Shown here: piece by piece, positions 48,465 to 59,502 of the stretch | Numbering within the stretch: position 1 is the first letter of the stretch | How the letters are laid out: each line of letters opens with the position of its first letter | Source: an uncultured bacterium | GTDB lineage: Bacteria; Hydrogenedentota; Hydrogenedentia; Hydrogenedentales; CAILVY01 | Length of the DNA stretch: 64,000 nucleotides | Direction of reading: 5' to 3' | Assembly: GCA_937951485.1 (NCBI GenBank) | Contig: CALEDJ010000058.1 | Coordinates: forward strand, 1 to 64,000 | Program-made: the position numbers and the translations under genes | Notes under the pieces: model-generated | Told to the model about the DNA's origin: nothing | The model's input: only the letters and a program-made list of their open reading frames with translations | Database searches by the model: none

Positions 48465-50477
48465 CTATTCCTGCACCCAGCGGATGACCCGCACGTCATG
48501 GGGGGGAATGGACAGGCTGAGATGAACCTCGGATTGTGACCGTTCAAACGGCACCGCTGTCCCCTGCCGAAGGTCGAAACATCCGGTGAGTGTTTCCGCG
48601 ACGTTCCGGACGGTTACACGCCCTTCCCATGTGCCGGTGTCGTTGTTGGATATGACCACGGTGCGCTGCGTGTCGCCTGCCGTGCTCAACCATGCGGCGG
48701 GGGGGCCTTCGACGCGCACGGGTTGCACGGCGCCGACGACCTCGTCGAACAGGCGCAGGGCCACACCGCACAGCGGAGCATGTCCTGCTTCATACCAGGG
48801 CGCAAGGCAGGTATAGACCACACCCTTGTCCAAAGCATGACGCAGAACCAGCGGGTCCCCTGCGGATGTTGTTGCGAGGACCGCCACGTTCGGATTGTCT
48901 GCGGCATGCACCGGAACGAAACGGAACGCCTCATGCGTCATGGGCGCGTTGCGCCACCGCCAGGCGCGTCCGACACGGAGTTCCGGTTGGATGACTGCGC
49001 CGCAGATCCCCGTATCTTCGGGGGTCGCCGTCCCCGCCGCCATGACCAAAGCGCCCCCGTTGCGCACATACGCCATCAGCCGTTCGCGCAAATCCGCGTC
49101 GAGTTGCACCGGCCCCGCGAGTATCAGCACGGGATAGGGAGACAACGCATCAAGACCGGCTGTTGTGGTCAGCACGTCCACAATATCCCCCCAGCGGGAA
49201 TCGCCCATGGCGCGGTAGGGGGACGGGTCCATGCCGGTTTCGTGCATGGCGGCGCGGGCGGTTTGGCGGTCGGTGAAGCGCCCAAAAGGAATGGGGGGAG
49301 GTGCGTAGTATCTGTCCCTGGGTGTGGGAGCGAACTCCGGGGTGATGCATGCCAGCGAAAAGGGGCTGGCGGGCGGGTCGTTTTCCGCGCAGGCGCCGAA
49401 TGGAAAGGGGTCCATCGCAAAAACGCTCCCTGGAAACGCCGCGCCGAACAGCCCGTCCAGACCCCGATCGCCCGGGCGGCAGGGCACCCGCGCGTAGTTC
49501 CAGGCCTCGCCGGTGGTTCGCCAATAGGGCGGCGTCATCCAGCCGTGGTCGTCCGGAAGCAGGAACGCCACAGGCCGGTCGGTTTCGCCGGAAACAATGT
49601 GTTTGACGGTATTCGCAAAAGCATCCACGGCCTGCGCAACAAGCGAGGGCCCTTTGTCGGCGTCCACGAGCAGGTCGCCGCCTTCAATGCGGAAAACCTG
49701 CGCGCCGCTGAAGAAGGACATAAAAAGATGGCGGGTGTACAACGAGGCGGGCAGGTGTTGGACACAACCATGGATAACGCCCCACCAAAGGGAAAGGTCA
49801 ATGCCCCACATGCCCCCGTATTGGCGCGCTGCGCCGCGCGCGAAGGCTATGGCGGTCTGCAAATCCTCGACATCATCGTTGCAACGCTCCACGATGACGC
49901 ATTCCACGCCGTGGGCGGCGTAGTGATGGGCGCTGCCGGCGTATCCGACCATCCCCCAGCGACCCACGCCAGGATAAAGCCGTGACAGGGCCAACGCTTC
50001 GTTCAGATATGCGTCAAAGAGCGCTTTGGCTTCCGCATGGGTGCGCGGTTTGCGGCGAAGCAATTCCTGGGGGAAAGCCACTCCCGCCGAATCATCTTCA
50101 ATCAGATAAAATGCAATGGCATGACCGTCCGTTGCTTCCAACAACCGGCACAGGCTCTGGTCCGGGTCGGGAATCCCCCCGTGGCGGCGCTCCCAATGCC
50201 GGCGGCGGGTTTCGGGATGGCCGGGAATGTCCATAATCGGAACCCATCCGCGACGGCGCAGCGCGCGCATGGTGTCTGCCGTCGCATAGGGCGACACCTC
50301 CACAGCCCAGCACCATCCGCGCGCCGCCAGCCAGTCCAGCACATGCATGTTGGCCGGGGCCGGGTCCATGTCCCAGACAATCCGGAGCGTTTTTTCCATG
50401 GAATCAGACACCCCGGGCGCAACAGTTTCTGAGGCGGTCAGCGTTGCTGTCGGCAGCAGCGTGGAAATGACTGTCAT
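48465..50477 (-). CDS. Large protein with glycoside-hydrolase/beta-galactosidase-like architecture, function unknown
   Basis: TIM-barrel-like N-part (WVPIMDIPGHPETRRRHWERR...), Rossmann/GATase-like middle (LILAGPVQLDADLRERLMAYVRNGGALVMAAG), beta C-part. Confidence 0.6.
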   Translation of the reverse strand: MTVISTLLPTATLTASETVAPGVSDSMEKTLRIVWDMDPAPANMHVLDWLAARGWCWAVEVSPYATADTMRALRRRGWVPIMDIPGHPETRRRHWERRHGGIPDPDQSLCRLLEATDGHAIAFYLIEDDSAGVAFPQELLRRKPRTHAEAKALFDAYLNEALALSRLYPGVGRWGMVGYAGSAHHYAAHGVECVIVERCNDDVEDLQTAIAFARGAARQYGGMWGIDLSLWWGVIHGCVQHLPASLYTRHLFMSFFSGAQVFRIEGGDLLVDADKGPSLVAQAVDAFANTVKHIVSGETDRPVAFLLPDDHGWMTPPYWRTTGEAWNYARVPCRPGDRGLDGLFGAAFPGSVFAMDPFPFGACAENDPPASPFSLACITPEFAPTPRDRYYAPPPIPFGRFTDRQTARAAMHETGMDPSPYRAMGDSRWGDIVDVLTTTAGLDALSPYPVLILAGPVQLDADLRERLMAYVRNGGALVMAAGTATPEDTGICGAVIQPELRVGRAWRWRNAPMTHEAFRFVPVHAADNPNVAVLATTSAGDPLVLRHALDKGVVYTCLAPWYEAGHAPLCGVALRLFDEVVGAVQPVRVEGPPAAWLSTAGDTQRTVVISNNDTGTWEGRVTVRNVAETLTGCFDLRQGTAVPFERSQSEVHLSLSIPPHDVRVIRWVQE

Positions 50478-50506
50478 TGGAAAAGCCCTTTGGCGTTCCG
50501 GCGTCT

Positions 50507-51559
50507 TCAGAACAATTCCGCGATCCGTTCATGGGTTTCGCGGAGGAGGGCTTCGGTGTTGTCCCAATCGAGGCACGGGTCGGTGATGCTGAGACCGTAC
50601 TCAAGTTTCGTCGGGTCATCAAGCAGTTTCTGATTACCCGCCTTGATGTTGCTTTCCAGCATGGCGCCGATGATGGACTGTGTGCCTTCCAGGCGCTGCG
50701 CGATGACATCGCGCAGCACATGCCCCTGGAGCATATGGCGTTTGCCGCAGTTGGCATGGCTGCAATCCACCATGATCAACGGCGTCATCCCGGCGCGCCG
50801 GAGACATTCCTCCGTTTCAAAGACACTCACTGGGTCATAGTTCGGGCGGCCGCGCCCGCCGCGCAGGATGATGTGCACGGCGGGGTTGCCGCGCGTTGCC
50901 ACGACGCCGGTGTGGCCATCCTCGTCAATGCCGAGGAAATGATGCGGCTGCTGCGCCGAGAGCATGGCGTCCACGGCCACTTGCAGATTGCCGTCCGTGC
51001 TGTTCTTGAATCCGATGGGCATGGACAGGCCGCTTGCCATTTCCCGGTGCTTCTGCGATTCCGAGGTGCGCGCGCCGATGGACGCCCACGTGATGAGGTC
51101 GGCAATGTACTGCGGCACGATGGGGTCAAGCAGTTCGGTGCCGGCGGGCAGACCGATTTCCGCAATGCGCAGCAGGATTTCCCGCGCCTTGCGCAACCCC
51201 GCGGACACATCGTGGCTGCCATCGAGGAATGGATCGCTGATCAATCCTTTCCAACCGACAGTGGTGCGCGGCTTTTCAAAATAGGTCCGCATGACGATAA
51301 AAATGCGGTCTTTCAATTCCTCGCTGAGCGCCTTGAGCCGTCCCGCGTAATCGAAGGCGACATCGGCATCATGGATGGAACACGGTCCCACCACCACCAA
51401 TAGTCGCGGGTCCTTCCGCCCCAGAATATCCAGGACAGCCTGACGCCCCCCGGCCACCGTGTCGGCGGCGGTCTGCGTCATAGGGATATCCGCCTTCAGC
51501 GTGCGCGGCGTGATAAGCGGGGTAATCGCCGTTACGTTAAGATTTTCAAGTCGTATCAT
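50507..51559 (-). CDS. 3-deoxy-7-phosphoheptulonate synthase (class I)
   Basis: LLVVVGPCSIHDADVAFDYAGRLKAL...MRTYFEKPRTTVGWKGLISDPFLDGS...VDCSHANCGK. Confidence 0.98.
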   Translation of the reverse strand: MIRLENLNVTAITPLITPRTLKADIPMTQTAADTVAGGRQAVLDILGRKDPRLLVVVGPCSIHDADVAFDYAGRLKALSEELKDRIFIVMRTYFEKPRTTVGWKGLISDPFLDGSHDVSAGLRKAREILLRIAEIGLPAGTELLDPIVPQYIADLITWASIGARTSESQKHREMASGLSMPIGFKNSTDGNLQVAVDAMLSAQQPHHFLGIDEDGHTGVVATRGNPAVHIILRGGRGRPNYDPVSVFETEECLRRAGMTPLIMVDCSHANCGKRHMLQGHVLRDVIAQRLEGTQSIIGAMLESNIKAGNQKLLDDPTKLEYGLSITDPCLDWDNTEALLRETHERIAELF

Positions 51560-51742
51560 GGTTTTATGAAACTTACTCCAAAGATGAAATGCCGCCGAGA
51601 TCACGTCCCCGCGACCCTTCCGGACCTCATTCTTGGAGGATGCGCGCCGCCCTCTCGCTCGATCAGGGCAATATATCCTACCCTGATGGGGCGCGCGGGG
51701 AATGATGAAGAAGTATATCACATCGGCCGCAGGGCGGTCGCA

Positions 51743-52243
51743 TCAGGCGCCGGTGAAATGCTGCCAATGGATCACATCTTCGAGCGGACGCTTGACGGGA
51801 TTCGGCGTCTCGGATGAATAGCCCAAAGCGATCAGACTGACCAGTTTGTACCCCGCGGGCACGCCCAACAGGGCGCACACCTTTTCCGCATAAGGCTTCT
51901 TGTCACCGGCAACCCAGCAACTCGCGAGACCCAGGGCACGCGCCGCCACCAGAATATTCTGTGTCGCGGCGCAGCCGTCTTCCAGATAGTAGTCCGAATC
52001 TTCGCAGAATACCCCAATGCACGCGGCCGCGTCCGCGATAAACTTGCCGTTGTCCGCAAGTTTCGCCAGACCGCGCAGACCGTCCTCCTCTGTCACCACG
52101 ATGAATTCCCAGGGCTGGGCATTGCGCGCGGTTGCGGCAAGACGGCCACAGTCCACCAAAGTCTCCAAGTCCTCCTTGCTCACCGGGCGTTCTTCATAGG
52201 TGCGCACCGACCGCCGTGTTCGCAGGGCCTCCAAAGCGTCCAT
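51743..52243 (-). CDS. Nitroreductase family protein
   Basis: MDALEALRTRRSVRTYEERPVSKEDLETLVDCGRLAATARNAQPWEFIVV. Confidence 0.95.
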   Translation of the reverse strand: MDALEALRTRRSVRTYEERPVSKEDLETLVDCGRLAATARNAQPWEFIVVTEEDGLRGLAKLADNGKFIADAAACIGVFCEDSDYYLEDGCAATQNILVAARALGLASCWVAGDKKPYAEKVCALLGVPAGYKLVSLIALGYSSETPNPVKRPLEDVIHWQHFTGA

Positions 52244-52374
52244 GAAACACTCTCCTTGTCCATTCGGGCGTGGCCCGTCTCCCCGGAAACAATCTCAAAG
52301 CAGTATAACATCTTGCGGGTGCACAAGGTGAAAATCGCGCGGCCATGGTGTTTTCGACGCCCGCCTTGTGTGTC

Positions 52375-53457
52375 TTATTGAGGCGCCGATATGGGCAGGC
52401 GCATTTCAAAGCGCGCACCGACGGGGTCCCGGTTGGCTGCCTTGACCGTGCCACCGTGGGCCGTAACGATACGATGCACGATGGAAAGCCCCAGCCCGGT
52501 GCCACCCTCCTTCCTGCTGAAAAAAGGCGCGAAAATATCCGCGCCGGGTTCAAGGTGAATCCCCGGTCCCTCGTCTTCCACCACAAAACAAATCCAATCA
52601 CGATCCTGGCGAATGATGATGTGGACCGTCGTGTTCGCGCTGGAGATTTCCACCGCATTGCGGATGAGATTCGCCAGCGCCTGCGCAAGCCTGCCGGGAT
52701 CGGCCTCTATGGTCGGCGGCGCTTCTTCGTACACGGATTTCACTTCAACCTGCTTTTCCACAGCGATACGCTCGCACAATTGGACGGCGCGCTCCACGAT
52801 TTCCTCCGGATCACAGCGGATGCGGTCAATAGCGAAGGGTCTGGCAAAGCCGAGAAACTGGCCGACCAGTTTCTCCAGATGCCCGGCTTCGTGAAAAATG
52901 GATTCCGCGCGCCGACGCAGGGCTTCCTGCTCCGTCAATTGGCGCATGAGCAGTTCCGCCATGCCGCTGATGACGCCGAGCGGATTGCGGAGTTCGTGCA
53001 CGATGCCCGCGGTGAGTTCGCCGATTTGCGCCAGTTGCCGGCTCAGTTCCGCGGCGCGTTCCAGCCGCCGCACCTCCGTGAGGTCCGCGAACAGCAGGAT
53101 GAGTCCTTCCAGCCCCGACGGCCCCGTGACCGGCGAGGCGGTCATGCCGATGACCCGCTTTTCCGCATCGCGCTCCAAAGTGAGTTCACGCCGCGACATG
53201 GGCTGTCCTGTACGCATCATTTCGGTGATTTCCTCAGCGAATTGCCGAAGCCCCGGCGCATCGCGGTAGGGAATGCCGGGCCGCAGCGCTTCAGTGTCCA
53301 CGCCCAGATGCCGGGCCGCGGCGGGATTGACGGCAACGATGCTGCCGTCTCGATCCAGCGCGACCACGCCGCTGGTGAGGTGCGCGATAATCTGTTCATA
53401 CCATCGAAGGACTTCGGCGGACATCGTGTCCTTGTGATTCCCGCGGGGTGAGGTCAT
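52375..53457 (-). CDS. PAS-domain sensor histidine kinase (NtrB-like)
   Basis: PAS + IGELTAGIVHELRNPLGVISGMAELLM H-box + GGTGLGLSIVHRIVTAHGG G-box. Confidence 0.95.
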   Translation of the reverse strand: MTSPRGNHKDTMSAEVLRWYEQIIAHLTSGVVALDRDGSIVAVNPAAARHLGVDTEALRPGIPYRDAPGLRQFAEEITEMMRTGQPMSRRELTLERDAEKRVIGMTASPVTGPSGLEGLILLFADLTEVRRLERAAELSRQLAQIGELTAGIVHELRNPLGVISGMAELLMRQLTEQEALRRRAESIFHEAGHLEKLVGQFLGFARPFAIDRIRCDPEEIVERAVQLCERIAVEKQVEVKSVYEEAPPTIEADPGRLAQALANLIRNAVEISSANTTVHIIIRQDRDWICFVVEDEGPGIHLEPGADIFAPFFSRKEGGTGLGLSIVHRIVTAHGGTVKAANRDPVGARFEMRLPISAPQ

Positions 53458-53495
53458 GGACAAATCCTCCGTGCGCTGCGCCGGGACGCGAACCT

Positions 53496-54386
53496 TTATT
53501 CTATACGGGACCGAATCTCTTTGGCGAGCCGTGCGAATTCCTGCAAAGTCACCGTCTGCGCGCGCCGTTCGGGATCCACACCCGCCGCCACCATTGCTTC
53601 CAGCACGGCATCTTGCGGTGCGCCGAAGTTTCCAGAGCGGGTCAGCGCGTTGCGCAGCGTTTTGCGGCGCTGCGCAAACGCCGCACGCACCACTTTCATC
53701 AAGAACGGCGTGGCCACATCGGGGAATGGCGGCGCTTCGTGGCGCCGGAACCGGACGATGCAACTGTCCACCTTGGGGCGCGGCACGAAACAGGACGCAG
53801 GCACCCGGTGCACGATATCCACTTCCGCATGACATTGCGCTGCCAGCGTCAATACCCCATAATCCGGCGAACCTGCAGGCGCGGTCAGGCGCTGCCCCAC
53901 TTCCTCCTGCAACATTACCACCAGCCGGGAAAAACGCACCGGCGCCTCCAGAAAATGGAAAAGAATGGGCGTGGTGATGTAATACGGCAGGTTGGAAACC
54001 ATCTTGAAGACGGTTCCGCCCGGCAGGTGCTCTTCCAGCAAATGCGCGAGGCTGTGATTGAGAATGTCCCCGCGAAAGAGGCGGACATGCGGCATGGCCC
54101 CGAACTGGTCCTCCAGACACGGCATGAACGACGCGTCTATCTCCACCGCCAGCACGCGCCCGGCCTTTGCCGCGAGACGGCGCGTCAACGCGCCCAGTCC
54201 CGCGCCCACCTCTACCACATCGTCCGAAGCAGACAGGGCCGCCGCATCCACCATGATCCGGTTGATGTTGTCGTCGAGCAACAGATTCTGCCCCAGGGCC
54301 TTCTTGAAGCGGATACCGTAGCGGGCGCACATCTCGCGCAACGGCATGGCCGCGTTGGGGCTTGATTTCGGCGCTTCAGCGGGCAT
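53496..54386 (-). CDS. rsmA: 16S rRNA (adenine(1518)-N6/adenine(1519)-N6)-dimethyltransferase RsmA
   Basis: KALGQNLLLDDNINRIM...VVEVGAGLGALTRRLAAKAGRVLAVEID...NLPYYITTPILFHFLE; start uncertain (54464 also possible). Confidence 0.95.
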   Translation of the reverse strand: MPAEAPKSSPNAAMPLREMCARYGIRFKKALGQNLLLDDNINRIMVDAAALSASDDVVEVGAGLGALTRRLAAKAGRVLAVEIDASFMPCLEDQFGAMPHVRLFRGDILNHSLAHLLEEHLPGGTVFKMVSNLPYYITTPILFHFLEAPVRFSRLVVMLQEEVGQRLTAPAGSPDYGVLTLAAQCHAEVDIVHRVPASCFVPRPKVDSCIVRFRRHEAPPFPDVATPFLMKVVRAAFAQRRKTLRNALTRSGNFGAPQDAVLEAMVAAGVDPERRAQTVTLQEFARLAKEIRSRIE

Positions 54387-54527
54387 TGGCGTCAACCCCG
54401 GCTTTCCGGCAGGCGGGCGTTCCCGTATACGCAGGATGCACTGAATTTTTTCGCATGCGTTCATGGTACGTCGAGATTCCCGGAATTTTCCAGTTACTGG
54501 TTGTCTTGTTCCCCTCGGCACTTCTCC

Positions 54528-54600
54528 TGTCCTTGCTGTCCTCGTGGTCCTTGCCGCCTTTGCCGTCCCTGCCGTCCCTGCCGTTCTGGCGGTTCTCTTT
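54528..54600. repeat. Low-complexity 9-mer-like repeat (TCCTTGCTG/TCCCTGCCG...)
   Basis: tgtccttgctgtcctcgtggtccttgccgcctttgccgtccctgccgtccctgccgttctgg in divergent intergenic region. Confidence 0.7.
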
Positions 54601-54650
54601 GAAATACCTGCCCGTTCGCGCTTTTCCCCCGTTTTCGCTATGATGCATCC

Positions 54651-55607
54651 ATGCGTTTCCTTATCATCGCACTGCTTGGCGCAGCCGGCGCTGCCGCGCC
54701 CGTATCTCCGAGCGAACTGCTGATTGTCGAACATCACCCCGACGACGCGGCGCTCGCGGCGCGGAGCCGCACGATTATGGAGGACGCGCTGCGGGAGTTT
54801 GCGCCGCGCCTGCCGCCGGGCGATGCGCCCATCCGGCTGATCATCGCGCACACGTTCCAGGACTTCATGCAACATGCGGGCCGATTTGCCCTGGGCAATG
54901 TGAACGGCATCGCGTATCCGGAGCGGGGGCTGATCGTCGTCAAATCGCCGCGCCTGCGCGCGCGCGGCGACTATGCGGGTACGCTGCGCCATGAACTCGT
55001 GCACATTCTGCTGCACCGCAACACCGACACCGATGCGCTGCCCCGGTGGCTGAACGAGGGCATCGCCATGAGCCTCGCCAATGAGTACTACTGGGCGAGC
55101 ATTATCACCGTGGCGCATATGTTCGTGCGCGGGCGCATCATCGAATACCGCAACCTGGACCTGGCGTTCCTGCGGCCCGGCGAGGAGATGGTCTTCGGCG
55201 ACGCCTACGCGCAGGCGCTGTCCATGACCCGCTACATGCGCAACTGGTTGGGGGAGGACGTGTTCTGGGCCGTGGTGCTCGGCACCCGCGAGATGTCATT
55301 CGGCGACGCGCTCCGCACGTTCGCGGGCAAGTCGCCGCGCGATTTGTGGGACGGCTACCGCCGCTCGCTCTGGCTGGTCGCCATCATCGGCATCATGGCC
55401 TCCGGTTCCTTCTTCACACCGGCGGCCTTCCTGCTGATTGCGGCGTATATCCGGCGGCGGCACAAAGACAAAAAGATCATGCGGCGCTGGGCCGCCGAAG
55501 AGGCCGAGGACGCCGCCGCAGGCATCCGGGTGTTTTCCTGGGATGAGGTGATCGAAGACCCGGATGCATGGAAACAGGGGAGGGGGGAGGAGGAAGACCG
55601 GCCATGA
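54651..55607 (+). CDS. Membrane-anchored gluzincin-like metallopeptidase (peptidase MA-like)
   Basis: Signal peptide; LRHELVHILLHRNTDTDALPRWLNEGIAMSLA (HExxH + downstream Glu); C-terminal TM. Confidence 0.85.
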   Translation: MRFLIIALLGAAGAAAPVSPSELLIVEHHPDDAALAARSRTIMEDALREFAPRLPPGDAPIRLIIAHTFQDFMQHAGRFALGNVNGIAYPERGLIVVKSPRLRARGDYAGTLRHELVHILLHRNTDTDALPRWLNEGIAMSLANEYYWASIITVAHMFVRGRIIEYRNLDLAFLRPGEEMVFGDAYAQALSMTRYMRNWLGEDVFWAVVLGTREMSFGDALRTFAGKSPRDLWDGYRRSLWLVAIIGIMASGSFFTPAAFLLIAAYIRRRHKDKKIMRRWAAEEAEDAAAGIRVFSWDEVIEDPDAWKQGRGEEEDRP

Positions 55608-56560
55608 CCCGCGTGCGTGTGGCGATCATCGGGGCGCGCGGCATCGGCCGCCACCACGGCAACTGGTGGACCCTGGAAGGCGCGGAAGTCTGCGCCTTTG
55701 CGGGCACAAGTGCCGAATCCGTCGCGGGCACCCGCGAAACCCTGCAAACACTCTTCGGATTCCGGGGCGCGGGTTACGTAGATGTGCGCGAGATGATGCG
55801 GCGGGAATCGCCGGACATCGTGGACGTGTGCTCGCCGCCGGCGTGTCACGCGGATCACGTCCGCGCGGCGCTGGAGGCGGGCTGCGATGTGCTCTGCGAG
55901 AAGCCGCTGGTGTACGACCCGCAGATGACGCCAAAGGCAATGCTGGAAACGGCGCGCGCATTGGCGCAATTGGCCCGCGATAAGGGGCGTCGCCTCGAAC
56001 TTTGCGCGCAATATGCCGTGGGTGCGCGCCATTTCCTGGAACTGTATGCGGCGCACCGAAAAAACGCGCCCATCACGCGCTACATGGGCCGCCTCGAAGC
56101 GCCCGCGCGCGGGCGCGGCCCGGACCCGGTCCGCGTCTGGGTGGACCTCGGCCCCCATCTCATCAGCGTGGCGCTGGCGGCCTTCCCCGGCGCGACGGTG
56201 GATTGGCAGTCCCTGCAGACGCGCTTTGCAGGGTACGAAGCCGAGGCCATGTTTGACCTGATCTTTCCCGACGCCCGGCGCGTGGCCTGCACCCTCTTCA
56301 CCCGCAACCGCACCGAAGACCCGCCCAATATCCGCCATTTCGCCTTCAACGATTTCAGCATTGACGTGGAGGGCCATGCCGATGCGCAGGGCGCATTCGC
56401 GGCCCGGCTGATCACGCCCGGGGAAACCCGCGAATCCCCCGACATGATGCGCCTGCTCATCCGCGATTACCTGCGCGGCGCTGCCGCCGTCTCCGCCAAT
56501 GACGCCGTCACAAATCTGGACATCATGCTCCGCATCCTCGCCGCTGCGCGGCGCGGCTGA
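55604..56560 (+). CDS. Gfo/Idh/MocA family oxidoreductase
   Basis: [28 protein letters not shown]...[13 protein letters not shown]; 4-nt overlap with upstream gene. Confidence 0.9.
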   Translation: MTRVRVAIIGARGIGRHHGNWWTLEGAEVCAFAGTSAESVAGTRETLQTLFGFRGAGYVDVREMMRRESPDIVDVCSPPACHADHVRAALEAGCDVLCEKPLVYDPQMTPKAMLETARALAQLARDKGRRLELCAQYAVGARHFLELYAAHRKNAPITRYMGRLEAPARGRGPDPVRVWVDLGPHLISVALAAFPGATVDWQSLQTRFAGYEAEAMFDLIFPDARRVACTLFTRNRTEDPPNIRHFAFNDFSIDVEGHADAQGAFAARLITPGETRESPDMMRLLIRDYLRGAAAVSANDAVTNLDIMLRILAAARRG

Positions 56561-56742
56561 CAAGTGGAATCCGGGGGGAAGGTTGCTGTACTATTCTTGC
56601 TGCGTCGTTCGCCCGGATATGTTTGCGGGAGGGGGGCCATCATGTCTCGCGGGCGTGTCCCGGATTCGGGATGCATGGCGGCGCGTGGGTGTGGAGGGAA
56701 CGAAGTCTCAACGCGGCGGGAATGCCGCCCGGGAAAGGGACC

Positions 56743-58110
56743 ATGATGCGCAATTACAACATTTTGCTCGATGCCTCGAAAATGCCGGATGCCTGGTACA
56801 ACATCGCGCCCGACCTGCCGTCGCCCCCTCCGCCGCCGTTGCATCCGGGCACCCATCAACCCGTCTCTCCGGACGACTTGGCGGTGTTGTTTCCGCCGGG
56901 GCTGATCGAACAGGAAGCGTCGCAGGAACGGTGGATTTCGATTCCCGGCGAGATCATGGACGCCTACCGGCTCTATCGGCCCACGCCGCTGCGGCGCGCC
57001 TACCGTCTGGAGGAGGCGCTGAAAACCCCCGCAAAAATATTCTATAAAAACGAAAGCGTCAGTCCGTCCGGCAGCCACAAACTCAATACGTCTATTGCGC
57101 AGGCGTACTACAACAAGATTGCCGGAATCAAGGCGTTGACGACGGAAACGGGTGCGGGACAGTGGGGTACGGCGCTGTCCATCGCATGCAGCATGTTTGA
57201 CATGAAATGCACGGTGTACATGGTGCGCGTGAGTTTCGACCAGAAGCCGTACCGTCGCGGCCTGATGCAGACCTACGGCGCGACGGTGCTGCCCAGTCCC
57301 AGCGACACCACCGACTTCGGCAGAAAAATGCTCGCGGAACATCCGGATACCACGGGCAGCCTTGGCATCGCCATTTCGGAGGCGATCGAAGTGGCCGCGA
57401 AGAGCGGCGGGACCGTCAAGTACAGTCTGGGCAGCGTGCTCAATCATGTGCTGCTGCACCAGACAATCATCGGCGAAGAGGCCAAAATCCAGATGGAAAG
57501 CGTGGGCGAGTATCCGGACATCGTCATCGGCTGCGTGGGCGGCGGCTCGAACTACGCCGGCATTGCTTTCCCCTTCGCCCACGACATGCTGGTCAACGGC
57601 AAGAAAATTGATTTCATCGCCGTGGAGCCGACGGCCTGTCCCACGCTCACACGCGGCCCCTACGCCTACGATTTCGGTGACACCGCGGGCATGACGCCTC
57701 TGCTCAAGCAGTACACGCTCGGTCACAACTTCATGCCGCCCGGCATCCACGCGGGCGGGCTGCGTTATCACGGCGTCGCCGTGCTGGTGGCGCATCTGGT
57801 GAAATCGGGGCACATGCGCGCGGCAGCCGTCCGTCAGAATCCCGTGTTTGAGGCGAACACGCTTTTCGCCCGGTGCGAAGGCATTCTGCCCGCGCCCGAA
57901 TCCGGCCACGCCATCCGGGTCGCCATTGACGAGGCGATCAAGTGCCGAGAATCCGGCGAAGCCAAGACTATTCTGTTCAACATGAGCGGACACGGTCATT
58001 TCGACATGACCGCCTACGACGCCTATCTGCGCGGAGAACTCGTTGACTATGAACTTGAAGACGCCATCCTGCAGGAGGGCATCGCCAGCATCCCGAAGGT
58101 CAATGCCTGA
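56743..58110 (+). CDS. trpB: TrpB-like (TrpB2) tryptophan synthase beta chain
   Basis: [45 protein letters not shown]...[15 protein letters not shown]. Confidence 0.95.
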   Translation: MMRNYNILLDASKMPDAWYNIAPDLPSPPPPPLHPGTHQPVSPDDLAVLFPPGLIEQEASQERWISIPGEIMDAYRLYRPTPLRRAYRLEEALKTPAKIFYKNESVSPSGSHKLNTSIAQAYYNKIAGIKALTTETGAGQWGTALSIACSMFDMKCTVYMVRVSFDQKPYRRGLMQTYGATVLPSPSDTTDFGRKMLAEHPDTTGSLGIAISEAIEVAAKSGGTVKYSLGSVLNHVLLHQTIIGEEAKIQMESVGEYPDIVIGCVGGGSNYAGIAFPFAHDMLVNGKKIDFIAVEPTACPTLTRGPYAYDFGDTAGMTPLLKQYTLGHNFMPPGIHAGGLRYHGVAVLVAHLVKSGHMRAAAVRQNPVFEANTLFARCEGILPAPESGHAIRVAIDEAIKCRESGEAKTILFNMSGHGHFDMTAYDAYLRGELVDYELEDAILQEGIASIPKVNA

Positions 58111-58135
58111 AACATATGCCGCTGACGCGGATTCC

Positions 58136-58170
58136 GGCCGGGCCTGTGCGCCCGGCCCTTTCTTTCGGCA
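58136..58170 (+). terminator. Intrinsic terminator after trpB2
   Basis: ggccgggc-ctgtgc-gcccggcc followed by ctttctttc. Confidence 0.8.
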
Positions 58171-58191
58171 ATCTCTCCAGACAGGGCTTTA

Positions 58192-59373
58192 TCATGGGAG
58201 TGGGTGGGATGCGTTGCTTTGCTCTTCCTGATGCCGGCGGTCGGAAAGATGCCCATCTGAGCCGTTATGATGGTCTTCAGGGGTGCTTGCTTTGTCAAGC
58301 GCTGCTTTGTCGGAGTTCGCCGACAGCCAGTCTTTGTAATAGGCGTCAATGGCGTTCTGGAGCATTGCCGCGTGGGAGGCGTCGTTGGGGTGGATGCCGT
58401 CGGGTGATATGCCGGACGGCATGGGCGCGGCCGGGTCGCCGCCGGGATAGGGGTCATATTCCGGGGGAAAGCCGGGATAGGGCACGGATTCCGGCGGATT
58501 GCCAAAGCGGTATTGGAGTGTGCCCCAGTTCTGTACATAACCCACGCGGTTCCGGTATGCTGATTGCCGACTTAGTGCTTGCGTGAGCGCCAGTTTGGCT
58601 GCGCCCAGTTCGGTAATCCATGTGTTGAGTTCGAGCGTGCTCGCACCCTGGAAGTCCATCCCCCAGAATGCGGTCGCCGCCGCGTAATCCAGATAATCAT
58701 AATCGGCGAGGACCACCCTGATTTCGGGGCGCACCGCGAGGCAGGCGGTGATAATGGTTTCGATGTTATTCACAATGGGCTGCCAGTAGTCGGCGAGTCG
58801 TTGTTCAGAGGTGCGGCCGCGGAGGTTTGCCAAGGGTTCCGTGCGCACCACGTTGAGAAAATCGTTGCCGCCGATGATGAGATGGACCGCATCAATGGTG
58901 GGATAGGCCGTCAATTCGCCGACAATAGTGGCCAGGTGCTCCGGTTTGGCCCAGTCGGATGCTTTCCGGCCGCCCCAGGCGGTCAACGCGCCCTGGGTGT
59001 CGTTGTGTCCCAATCCGTTGGCCGCCAGCACCGCATCGAAAACGTCATTGGAGGGGAAACCGTCACGGTTTTCCGCGGTAATGGACATGGCCCAACTGTC
59101 GCCCACGATGAGGATGCGCTTGACCTTTTCTGCGGTTCCATCGCTCTTGCTTTCGTCTTTTGCGTCGGTCTTGTTTTTCAGCGCCGGTGTTACGGTGTCG
59201 GCAACGCCCTCCTGATTGCTGGAAAGCGGATCAGTGGTGGCGGCGGGGGCTTGCCTCGGCTCCCGTGCGGGCCTTCCCGCGTCCGCGAATAATATCCCAC
59301 CAGCCAGTGCAATGAACAGAACAACGGACAATGCCCGGCGTCCGTTCGCTCTTCCAGGGAAGGTGCCTGTCAT
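58192..59373 (-). CDS. SGNH/GDSL hydrolase-like secreted protein
   Basis: RILIVGDSWAMSIT...VHLIIGGNDFLN...DGIHPNDASHAAM (GDS, GxND, DxxH blocks). Confidence 0.88.
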   Translation of the reverse strand: MTGTFPGRANGRRALSVVLFIALAGGILFADAGRPAREPRQAPAATTDPLSSNQEGVADTVTPALKNKTDAKDESKSDGTAEKVKRILIVGDSWAMSITAENRDGFPSNDVFDAVLAANGLGHNDTQGALTAWGGRKASDWAKPEHLATIVGELTAYPTIDAVHLIIGGNDFLNVVRTEPLANLRGRTSEQRLADYWQPIVNNIETIITACLAVRPEIRVVLADYDYLDYAAATAFWGMDFQGASTLELNTWITELGAAKLALTQALSRQSAYRNRVGYVQNWGTLQYRFGNPPESVPYPGFPPEYDPYPGGDPAAPMPSGISPDGIHPNDASHAAMLQNAIDAYYKDWLSANSDKAALDKASTPEDHHNGSDGHLSDRRHQEEQSNASHPLP

Positions 59374-59502
59374 TTGATGAACTCCAAAGCATGATTGTTC
59401 GAGACACTCGGAAAGATTGCTTTGATAAAGCAAGGGCGCGGCACCCGTCAGCGCCGCGCCCTCGACATGAATCAACTTTCACTACGCAACACCGATAACG
59501 TT

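Noticed and set aside
50550-50562. gtgttgtcc match as another family-A TIR
   Set aside because: Lies within the DAHP synthase coding sequence and matches only the core 9 nt.
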